A stretch of DNA of 64,000 nucleotides, taken from positions 38,809,466 to 38,873,465 of the forward strand of contig NC_134508.1 in NCBI RefSeq assembly GCF_027942865.1. Direction: 5' to 3'. This DNA comes from Odontesthes bonariensis. Its lineage: Eukaryota > Chordata > Actinopteri > Atheriniformes > Atherinopsidae. Position 1 is the first letter of the stretch. Every line of letters begins with the position of its first letter. The notes under the pieces are model-generated. The model searched no databases, had not been told where the DNA came from, and saw only the letters and a program-made list of their open reading frames with translations. Below are positions 56,301 to 64,000 of the stretch, piece by piece. A program made the position numbers and the translations under genes.

Positions 56301-57000
56301 TCGAAGGTCAGGTTGTCTAGAATTAGACCAGAGTTGGACCCCACATGCGATAGATGCAAGCAAGCTCCTGCAAGTCTATGACACATGTTCTGGACATGTC
56401 CAAGACTATATAATTTCTAGCAATCTATTTTCAAGACTTTCTCTAAAGTGCTAGAAGAGCCGTTGGATCCTTCCCCCTTTATTGCCCTATTTGGTGTTGC
56501 ACCGCAATGTGTACGTCTCAGTAATTATAAGTGCAACATGTTGGCCTTTTGCACCTTGTTGGCCAGGAGACTTATACTGTTCAGGTGGAAAGACCCTCTC
56601 CCCCCTGCGCATTCTCATTGGGTTAAAGAGATTATGCAACATCTTAAACTAGAGAAGATCAGATACTCTCTCCAAGGGTCTGCTCAGAAATTCTATGCAG
56701 TTTGGCAGCCTTTCTTGACATTTGTGGAAAAAATGGAAGCAGAGAGTGTAACCCCATAGACTTGTTTTGTGCCGTGTCTGTTTTTTTTTTTTGTTTGTTT
56801 GTTTGTCTTGGTGTGGTTGTTTTGGTGTTGTCTTTTATGTGGCCTTTTTTGTTTTTTCGTTTGCGTGTCTCTGGTGGGTCTGGCGGGTGGGGTGGGTCGG
56901 ATGGGTGGATACTGGGGATTAGACTAGATACAGTATACTGTTTGTATTATGTATATTGTGAAAATCTCCAATATCTTGCCGATTTTAGATATATTAGAGT
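53380..57000 (+). pseudogene. 5'-truncated L1-type LINE ORF2
   Basis: Begins inside the endonuclease (FNLILGGDTNCALSPDLDRSS; the usual Phe after GGD is Thr), then YSFFSPV, FSRIDYFFIDKKLL and ISDHGPLTM. Stops and shifts occur near 53570, 54011, 54382 and 54490. The longest piece, 54489-56195, carries the reverse transcriptase: LSLDAEKAFDWVEWDYLF, RGTRQGCPMSPLLFAVAIEPL and SLYADDLLLY. The C-terminal part continues to about 56760, followed by a T/G-rich 3' region. This is the L1/Tx1 style of fish LINE. The copy is inactive. It truncates the Jockey-type LINE before it. Confidence 0.8.
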
Positions 57001-57146
57001 AGGGATGCACGATACACATATTTTCACTTCCGATCCGATTCCGATAACTAAATTTGGATATCTGCCGATACCGATACTATTCCGATATCTCTGATAACAC
57101 TCTTGTTCTTTCAAATTTATACAGCTGGGCATGCAGGCAGGCAAAC

Positions 57147-57147
<1 letters not shown>
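57001..57147. repeat. End fragment of a hAT-like repeat
   Basis: TAGGGATGCACGATAC followed by several CCGAT/CCGATA words resembles the end of a common fish hAT-type element. Only one end is seen here, so boundaries are not given. Confidence 0.35.

Positions 57148-57208
<61 letters not shown>
57148..57208. repeat. (CA)n microsatellite
   Basis: About 30 near-perfect CA units. They create long dipeptide ORFs in several frames on both strands that are not genes. Confidence 0.95.
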
Positions 57209-57210
<2 letters not shown>

Positions 57211-57675
57211 CCCCATTATCCAATTACTTTTAGTTTACATTAAGTTAATGTCATTAAGAAATGTTCACGTTAAAGTTAGGAATATGTTAACACTTGATTC
57301 AGCAGCATTTTGATTAAATTGCAACAAAAAATGCCTCACCTGTCCTTGTATAGAGCGTCCACTAAAGTGGCAACAACATAGAGTGGCTCACTGTTCCCAC
57401 TTGCATTTCACGCTGCAGGTCTTCCAGGCGAGACTGTGCAAGCTGTGAATGCTTAAAGTGATAGTTCGGAGTAGATTCATCCTCATTTGAACCGTGACAT
57501 CCAGCCAAGTAGCCCACCCAAAGTTTTTCCGATCTTGGCTGGACATCAGCTGAGTTACTGAGTTATTCCGAATAGCTTCGTACAAGCGCTAACGGACCCT
57601 GGCAGTATCTCCAAAATTACCACACTAAAATCACATGCCATGACGCCAAACTTCTACAGTAGTACAAATATGGTC
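57209..57675. other. Spacer with repeat-like sequence
   Basis: Contains an AAAGTGATAGTTCGGAG block of a type seen in other fish repeats, but no ends, coding region or RNA gene could be supported. Confidence 0.3.
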
Positions 57676-58082
57676 TGTACTCACAAAACGATGCATTTGG
57701 AAGTTTGTACATAGTCCAGGAGTTTATTATTATTGTACTGTTCTCCCCAACGCCTTGCCAGGTATAACAGTCAGTTAACTCCACTCCACAGACCACGCAG
57801 ACAAGTCCTTCCTTTTGACGATTTAATGGCTTGTGAAGAAGGTAAAATAACGGTGCCTTCAAGGCAACTTGAAACTTTGAGATCAGAGTTAACATTCGCT
57901 AGATCATAACAGTTGAGCAGGAACGTGTCCCATGGTTATGACGTCAGTCATCTTTTCGTCGCACAGGGAATTACCTGAATTTGCCAGAAGATGGCAGTAG
58001 AGGACCAAAAATAACAGTTATCCTGAGTTATCACGATAGAAAATAACACCAATAGTGCATAAACAATGCATGAAACAGAACA
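57676..58082 (-). repeat. Probable 3' LTR of the second BEL/Pao element
   Basis: On the minus strand the block begins TGTTCTGTTTCATGC directly after a GGCGGGGAG purine tract and ends TTTTGTGAGTACA, giving TGT...ACA ends. AATAATAAA lies near the far end. The matching 5' LTR would be beyond the window, so identity and target duplication cannot be checked. Confidence 0.45.
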
Positions 58083-58137
58083 CTCCCCGCCTGAATACCT
58101 AAGGGGGATTCACACATTCCATTCCTTCTCTTTCTTT

Positions 58138-58252
58138 TCTTTTTTTTTTTTTTTTTTTTTTTGTTTTCTTCAAATTAATCAGAACTCATTAACAAGTTAC
58201 TTATTCAAATGACTTTGTTTTTTTTTTTTTTGTTTTTTTTTTTTGTTTTTTT
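58138..58252. repeat. Poly-T / (T)nG low-complexity tract
   Basis: Two long T runs broken by single G or C bases, lying between the second BEL gag-pol stop and its probable LTR. Confidence 0.9.
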
Positions 58253-58311
58253 AACAAGTATCACACTCCTTAAACATTAAAACATTTTACGCTAACCACA
58301 CAAGATATCGT

Positions 58312-61300
58312 TCACTTATCTGGAGGAATGAGTAAGATCAGTTCATTCACAGGCCTGAGAAGCAGTGTGGTACCGTCTTTTCTGGCGACTCTCAGCTGGA
58401 CCTTGCGTACCCGGCCATCTTTGCTTGGGTACACAGCTGTGATGATGCTAAGAGGCCAGTCGTTCCTCTTGCATTGAATGTCCTTGAGCAGCACTACGCT
58501 TCCCTCTCTGAGATTTGGCTGGTCGGATGGCCACTTCCTGCGGGGTTGTAGCGTAGCCAGGTACTGCTTGCGCCACCTGTCCCAGAATGTGTTGGACAGG
58601 CTTTGGACTCTACGCCACTGTTGCTTGTATAAGTCCTTGTGGTCGAAGTCGCCAGGCGGAGGTGGGCAAGGGCCTACCTTCTGAGTCAGCAGTGATGCAG
58701 GTGTGAGGATGAAGGGGTCTGTAGGGTCTGTGGACACAGGCACGAGTGGGCGATTGTTCACAATGGCAGTGACCTCTGCCAAAAAGGTCGTGAGAACCTC
58801 ATGTGTGAGTTTGGCAGACCCCATCTGCATGAGCATAGAATCTAGGATGCGGCGTGTGACGCCTATCATTCTTTCCCAAACCCCTCCCATATGAGAGGAG
58901 TGCGGGGGGTTAAAGGTCCATGTGGTGCCCTGGTCAGAGAGGAATCTCTCTACTGTTTTCCCATCAGCGTTAGAGGGGATTCCTAGTTCCTTAGAGGCTC
59001 CAATGAAATTCGTGCCCCTATCCGAGCGTAAGTGTTTCACTGGGCCTCGGATAGCCTGGAACCTTCTGAATGCATTAATGAGGCTGGAGGAGTCCATAGA
59101 CTCGATAACCTCGATATGAATGGCTCTGACAGATAAGCAAGTGAAAAGGACAGCCCACCTCTTGTTTTCGGCGCATCCTCCTCTCGTCCGACGTGCCGTG
59201 ACAGCCCACGGCCCGAACACATCCATCCCAACATTGGTGAAGGGAGGTTCAGCGCTGAGTCTGTCTGGCGGCAAGTCAGCCATCTTTTGCATTTGACACT
59301 TTCCTCTGAGTTTGCGGCAGACAATGCATTCGAAGCCACCGAGTATCCAGTAGCCGGCAGATCGGATTACACCCTCTGTAAAGTGACGCCCTTGGTGCTG
59401 TGTCTGTTCGTGAAAGTGGCGCACGATGAGGGTTGCTACATGGTGGCGCCCAGGCAAGATCAGGGGTCTCTTTTCATTGGATCCTAAGTCAGCAGCTGCA
59501 AGGCGTCCTCCCACTCTCAGCAGGCCTTCTTCGTCGAGGAACGGGTCCAGGGACCAGAGTGGGCTGCTCTTTGGAATGTTTGCAGTGGATGAGACACACT
59601 GTAGTTCTCTCTCAAAGGCTTCCTGTTGGACAGTTCTAACGATGACTGCTGCACTCTGATTGAGAATGTCCACTGACATGGGCATGCGACATTGATGCCA
59701 TTTCTGACATTGTCCATCATTGCTGCCTTTTTTGAAACACTGAATGATATGGATCAGAGTGCCAACGGCTCTTGTAAGCGAATTCCAGCATGAGAAGCGG
59801 CTGCAACGCTGCGAGCCAAGGTTGTCAAGCACTGTCGTGGAGAGTGTTGTTGCTTGTGGCCGGATTTCAGGATCTTGTTCAGGGTGTGAGAGTTCGAATG
59901 TCTGCTCGGCAGGCAGCGTGTCGCTAGGCTGACACAGAAATGCTGGGCCTGTGAACCACATTGTGTCTTTCAGTCGGTCTGTTGGGATTGACCGTGTTGC
60001 GATGTCTGCAGGATTGTGTTGTGTGTGTACATACCTCCACTGTTGTGGCAGGCTGCTTCGTCTGATACGTTGGACTCGGTTGCTGACGTACACGTAGAAT
60101 CTTCTTTTCTCATTTGCGATGTACCCAAGCACAATCCTGCTGTCTGTGTAGAATGTCACTGCGTCGAATGCGATGTCGATTTCAGACATGATGGTTTCGG
60201 CCAGATTCACTGCCATGACGGCCCCGCATAGCTCCAAACGGGGTATGGTGTGGTCTGGTCGGGGTGCGAGTCTGACCTTGCTTGAAATCAGTCCTGCTTG
60301 ACATTGGCCATCTGCCTGTACGGTTCTTAAATAGGCAACTGCAGCAACTGCCTTTTCTGATGCGTCTGAAAAGACGCAAAGCTCCACTCGTTCAGCTGTG
60401 GACAAGGACATGCGAGTGTAGGCTCTAGGGATTCTTAATTTTTCCAGTTCTCTGAGTGAAACTCTCCAGCTATCCCATAGTTTTTCCTTTTCTGCAGGTA
60501 GCGGGGCGTCCCACTCAGGTGAGTCGATGGTAAGTTCACGAAGGAGTGCTTTCCCTTGAATGGTCACTGGAGAGACGAATCCAAGGGGATCGTACAGGCT
60601 ATTCACTGTGGAGAGGACTCCTCGTTGAGTGAATGGCTTTCTCTCATCCTCCACACGGTAAGTGAAACAGTCTGACTCCAGGTCCCAGTGCAGTACGAGG
60701 CTTCTTTGCACTGGTAGATCATCGGCAGCCAGGTCAAGGTCCTTTAGATCTGTGGCACGATCTTCACATGGGAAAGCCTCCATGACCTCTTTGCTGTTCG
60801 AAGCCAACTTGTGCAGCCTGAGGTTGGAACAAGCCAGCATTCTTTGCGTTCTTTTGAGCAGACTGATGACTTGGTCAGCTGTAGGAAGGGATTTCAACCC
60901 GTCATCCACATAAAAGTCCCTGATTACGAACTGTTGTGCATCTTCACCGTACACACTCTGGCCTTCCAGGGCGGCGCGTCTCAGACAGTAAATAGCCACG
61001 GCTGGGGATGGGCTATTTCCAAACACGTGGACATTCATGCGGTACTCTGCGATCTCTTTGTCTGGGTCGTTATCTGCAAACCAGAGGAACCTGAGAAAGT
61101 TGCGGTCTTCAGGCTTGACCTTGAAGCAGTGGAACATCTGTTGTATGTCCACAGAGAAGGCAATTTGTTCTTTCCTAAAGCGAAGGAGGACGCCGATGAG
61201 GCTGTTGTTGAGGTCTGGTCCGGTTAAGAGCACTTGGTTCAGAGACAGTCCTTTGTGCTGTGCACTGGAGTCGAACACAACTCTTATCTGAGAGGGCTTT

Positions 61301-64000
61301 TTTGGATGATAAACCCCAAAGCATGGCAGGTACCAGTGCTCCTCGCCTGGTTTCAATGGGGGGGCCAATTCGGCATGTCCATTCTGAATTATTTTTTCCA
61401 TGAATGAGACAAACTGTTCTTTCATTTCAGGCTTTCTTTTGAAGGAGCTCTGGAGGGAGTTGAGTCGCTTCTGTGCTTGATCACGGTTGTCTGGCAGCTG
61501 TGGTCGTTGGACTCTGAAGGGTAGGGGGGCCACCCAGCTGTTTCCTTCATCCTTGTAGGCGCCCTGGTCCATGGTGCTCAGGAACCGCAGATCCTCTATG
61601 GAAGGGGCCTCGGCCTCATCGTCTTTGGTTAACTGAAACTCATCAGTGTCCTGCATTGCCTTAGTGAGGCTGCTCCTGTGTGGGGTGGAGTGTGAGGGGG
61701 GTTCGGTGTTGCAGTATCTTTCCTTCACCGTGTAGCTGTTCGGGCATGGGTGAAAGAGAGAGGGGCGTCCGTCCCTCAGCACATTGGTGTAGTAGGTGTG
61801 GACAAGGGGTGGTTTGTGCAGGTCTCCTATGCACACATCACCTACGATCACCCAACCCAGGTCCAGCTTTTGGGCGTAGGGTGCGTTGTGTGGGCCGTTC
61901 ACCTGTTGTCGTACTTTATGAGCTCTGATGATGTCGCGGCCTAAGAGCAGCAAGATGGGGGCCTGTGGATCGAGATCCGGGATGTGTTTCGACAGATGTT
62001 TCAAGTGGTCGTGGCTGGAGGCAACCTCAGGTGTGGGGATCTCTGTGCGATTGTTTGGTATCTCATTGCATTCGATCAGGGGGGGCAGTGGGAGTGCCAC
62101 GCTGCCATCTACTGGTTCCACCACAAAATTTCGTGCTTGTCTGCCTTCGGTCTCAATTGTTCCGGCACATGTTTTCAGGGAGTATGGTGAGGGTCGCCCT
62201 GGGACATTGAAAACAGTGAAGAACTCAGAACGTACAAGGGAGCGGTTGCTTTGCTCGTCCAATATAGCATACATGCGCACTGCAGCATCTGGATGCGTGG
62301 CTGGGTACACCTTTACAAGGCATATTTTTGAGCAGGAGCGTCTTGAGGCGTCTTTCCCACACACCTCGGTGCATGAAGACGAGACAGCAGTCTCCCCGCC
62401 ATTCTCTGGTGCGGGGTCTGCAGGGTTGCTGGCTTGCGGTGCTGGGCCGGGGTGTAGAGCTGCAACGTGCATGTTGCTTCCACACTCTGTGCAGTTCACA
62501 TCGTTGTTACAGTTCTTTGCCAAATGTATGGCTTGGCAGCACTTGTAGCACACTCCATGATTTTTCAAGAGTGCTTTTCTCTCCTCTATAGGCTTGTCTC
62601 TGAATGCGCGGCACTTGTGTAGGGGATGGGGCTTATTGTGCAGGAGACAATGGTTGGCTGGGTCCTCTCTGCTGGTGTAACTGTATCTAAGTGGGGACTC
62701 AGAAAGAGTGAGTGGGGCAGTGGCGGTCACTCCAGTCTTGAGAACGGCTACCGCTCTCTGATCGTCTGACCTGATTGGCTTGTTATGACTAGAGTATTCA
62801 TTGTGTAGGGGTGCCAGCATGAATCCAGGGTCGTTGCGCATTCTCGCTTGCTGACCCACAAAGTCAGCAAAGAGGCTGAATGGGGGATAGGGAGCTCTGC
62901 TTTGTTCCTTGTAATTGAAACCTATCGTGAGCCACCTTTCTTGCAAGTGAAACGGCAGTTTCTGCACAATAGGGTTGACTCCTCGGGGTGTGTCTAGAAA
63001 GCTAAGGCCGAACAGTTCCCCATCATCTTTGGCCGCCTGTATTTCCATCAGTAGGTCGCCCAGTTCCCGTAGTTTTCGCCCATCTTTGTTCTGTACCTTG
63101 GGGAATTCTTCCAATCTCTTAAGCAGAGAGCTCTCAATCACCTCTGGTGCGCCGTAGTATTCATATAGCCGATCCCACACTGCCCCGAGCCCACGCTCTG
63201 GATAATTCACGTACACAGTCCTTATGCGCCTAGCGTGGTCGGCTGAGTCTTTGCCTAACCACTTCACAAGAAGGTCGAGCTGTTCGCTAGCAGATAGGTT
63301 GAGGTCTCTAATAGCATTCAGGAAGGAGGCTCTCCAAGCTCTGAAGCATTCGGGATGGTCGTTGAACTGCACAAGCCCAGTGGAGATGAGCTCACGCCTG
63401 GCCATGAATCTAACAAAGTCTGACATTCCTCTATCTTCGTTAGACTGTCCGTTCGCAGGGTTGTGCTGTTGATGAGCATTGGCGCTGAGTGGTAAGTATG
63501 GTTTGCCTACTGGTTCATGTTTGATGTCATTTCCTAAAGGTTGATGTGCCATCTCTGAATCGGGTACCATTGTAGGTGTGTGAACAGGAGGCTGCCACTG
63601 CACACGTTGCTCTGTAGAGCCTCGCTGTGTGGTTTGGCTGTAGGACTTTATCCTTTGAGTAGGCTGTGTGTTAAGTGGCGCATGGTTCTGCTGAGGGGGC
63701 AATTTGCTTGGGCTTACAGTGTGGTAAGAAGCGACAGTACGACGGGCGTATTCAGAAGCCTGCACGTCAAGAATACTAACAGGAGCGCTGTCTATATGCA
63801 CCGTTGTCCTAATCACTCCCTCAACATAGTCCTTGGTGCGTTCGCTCGGGTCATCGGTAGGTACATCAATGTCGAAAACTTGGTCTAATTCCTGTTGCGC
63901 GGCTGCTTCTAATACATCTGCTTTGGCCGCTGAAGCCGCAGCTCGTTTGTCAAGGCTTAGTTTATTCAGTGTTATTTCCAAACGCTTATTCTCCAGTTCC
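58312..64000 (-). CDS. Second BEL/Pao Gag-Pol polyprotein (5' partial)
   Basis: The minus-strand ORF is open from the window edge to a stop at 58312, at least 1895 residues. The reading continues past the edge, so the true start is outside. In order: a Gag region with FRAWRASFLNAIRDL; zinc knuckles near 62470-62560 (CYKCCQAIHLAKNC, CTECGSNMHVAALH); a protease with AILDEQSNRS, where the usual DTGS-like box is DEQS; a reverse transcriptase with YVDD at 60901-60912; RNase H (FSDASEKAVAAVAYL, RLELCGAVMAV, FYTDSRIVLGYI); an integrase with CRKLRGKCQMQKMADLPP, SDRGTNFIGAS near 59010 and MGGVWERMIG; and a DUF5641-like tail (WRRVQSLSNTFWDRW). No stop or frameshift was found. It differs clearly in sequence from the element at 37.6 kb, so it is another family. 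The integrase zinc finger looks shortened around GYWILGGFECIVCRKL. Confidence 0.9.
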   Translation of the reverse strand, partial: ELENKRLEITLNKLSLDKRAAASAAKADVLEAAAQQELDQVFDIDVPTDDPSERTKDYVEGVIRTTVHIDSAPVSILDVQASEYARRTVASYHTVSPSKLPPQQNHAPLNTQPTQRIKSYSQTTQRGSTEQRVQWQPPVHTPTMVPDSEMAHQPLGNDIKHEPVGKPYLPLSANAHQQHNPANGQSNEDRGMSDFVRFMARRELISTGLVQFNDHPECFRAWRASFLNAIRDLNLSASEQLDLLVKWLGKDSADHARRIRTVYVNYPERGLGAVWDRLYEYYGAPEVIESSLLKRLEEFPKVQNKDGRKLRELGDLLMEIQAAKDDGELFGLSFLDTPRGVNPIVQKLPFHLQERWLTIGFNYKEQSRAPYPPFSLFADFVGQQARMRNDPGFMLAPLHNEYSSHNKPIRSDDQRAVAVLKTGVTATAPLTLSESPLRYSYTSREDPANHCLLHNKPHPLHKCRAFRDKPIEERKALLKNHGVCYKCCQAIHLAKNCNNDVNCTECGSNMHVAALHPGPAPQASNPADPAPENGGETAVSSSCTEVCGKDASRRSCSKICLVKVYPATHPDAAVRMYAILDEQSNRSLVRSEFFTVFNVPGRPSPYSLKTCAGTIETEGRQARNFVVEPVDGSVALPLPPLIECNEIPNNRTEIPTPEVASSHDHLKHLSKHIPDLDPQAPILLLLGRDIIRAHKVRQQVNGPHNAPYAQKLDLGWVIVGDVCIGDLHKPPLVHTYYTNVLRDGRPSLFHPCPNSYTVKERYCNTEPPSHSTPHRSSLTKAMQDTDEFQLTKDDEAEAPSIEDLRFLSTMDQGAYKDEGNSWVAPLPFRVQRPQLPDNRDQAQKRLNSLQSSFKRKPEMKEQFVSFMEKIIQNGHAELAPPLKPGEEHWYLPCFGVYHPKKPSQIRVVFDSSAQHKGLSLNQVLLTGPDLNNSLIGVLLRFRKEQIAFSVDIQQMFHCFKVKPEDRNFLRFLWFADNDPDKEIAEYRMNVHVFGNSPSPAVAIYCLRRAALEGQSVYGEDAQQFVIRDFYVDDGLKSLPTADQVISLLKRTQRMLACSNLRLHKLASNSKEVMEAFPCEDRATDLKDLDLAADDLPVQRSLVLHWDLESDCFTYRVEDERKPFTQRGVLSTVNSLYDPLGFVSPVTIQGKALLRELTIDSPEWDAPLPAEKEKLWDSWRVSLRELEKLRIPRAYTRMSLSTAERVELCVFSDASEKAVAAVAYLRTVQADGQCQAGLISSKVRLAPRPDHTIPRLELCGAVMAVNLAETIMSEIDIAFDAVTFYTDSRIVLGYIANEKRRFYVYVSNRVQRIRRSSLPQQWRYVHTQHNPADIATRSIPTDRLKDTMWFTGPAFLCQPSDTLPAEQTFELSHPEQDPEIRPQATTLSTTVLDNLGSQRCSRFSCWNSLTRAVGTLIHIIQCFKKGSNDGQCQKWHQCRMPMSVDILNQSAAVIVRTVQQEAFERELQCVSSTANIPKSSPLWSLDPFLDEEGLLRVGGRLAAADLGSNEKRPLILPGRHHVATLIVRHFHEQTQHQGRHFTEGVIRSAGYWILGGFECIVCRKLRGKCQMQKMADLPPDRLSAEPPFTNVGMDVFGPWAVTARRTRGGCAENKRWAVLFTCLSVRAIHIEVIESMDSSSLINAFRRFQAIRGPVKHLRSDRGTNFIGASKELGIPSNADGKTVERFLSDQGTTWTFNPPHSSHMGGVWERMIGVTRRILDSMLMQMGSAKLTHEVLTTFLAEVTAIVNNRPLVPVSTDPTDPFILTPASLLTQKVGPCPPPPGDFDHKDLYKQQWRRVQSLSNTFWDRWRKQYLATLQPRRKWPSDQPNLREGSVVLLKDIQCKRNDWPLSIITAVYPSKDGRVRKVQLRVARKDGTTLLLRPVNELILLIPPDK

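Noticed and set aside
56947..57313. ORFs rich in VC or TH dipeptides
   Set aside because: Translation of a (CA)n microsatellite.
61928..62548. A 206-residue plus-strand ORF
   Set aside because: Lies antisense to the intact BEL/Pao gag-pol and shows no independent motif.

Overview
This is an AT-rich vertebrate genomic window, almost certainly from a teleost fish. The evidence is two-exon fish odorant receptor genes of the 131-2 type, fish-style hAT, Harbinger, Tc1, L2 and L1 elements, BEL/Pao retrotransposons, a tRNA-derived SINE, and G2E3-like HECT genes with short GT-AG introns.

Layout. 1-25.4 kb: a plus-strand tandem array of three intact-looking odorant receptor 131-2-like genes (3922-5769, 10693-12173, 22487-23566) and one fossil copy (about 17850-18308). 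Between them lie a solo LTR, helicase-bearing TAGCCTG elements, an L2 LINE inside a SINE inside a foldback element, and a hAT transposon holding three further nested elements. 25.4-53.4 kb: one LINE copy is cut in two. The halves are separated by a 25.6-kb block (25773-51390) that has matching inverted ends and a TTTT duplication, so I read the block as a single very large DNA transposon. 53.4-57 kb: a decayed L1-type LINE. 57.7-64 kb: a second BEL/Pao element on the minus strand that runs off the window.

The large element carries two genes that start next to the opposite ends and converge. On the plus strand is a G2E3-like HECT ubiquitin-ligase gene (26178-45507). On the minus strand is a multi-exon retroviral-type integrase gene (45941-50319), the natural candidate transposase. 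Both are broken here. The HECT gene has small frameshifts and stops, and three of its exons are also split by later insertions with exact target duplications: a Harbinger derivative, a hAT (itself holding a Tc1) and a complete BEL/Pao element. The integrase lost most of its catalytic core to a rearrangement involving a copy of a repeat that also lies at 20.4-21.1 kb.

Relative ages follow from the nesting: LINE, then the large element, then its internal insertions. The BEL/Pao element is the youngest datable one, because its two LTRs differ by a single indel. No functional rRNA, tRNA or CRISPR locus was seen. All gene and family names come from recognising protein motifs by eye; no database search was possible.
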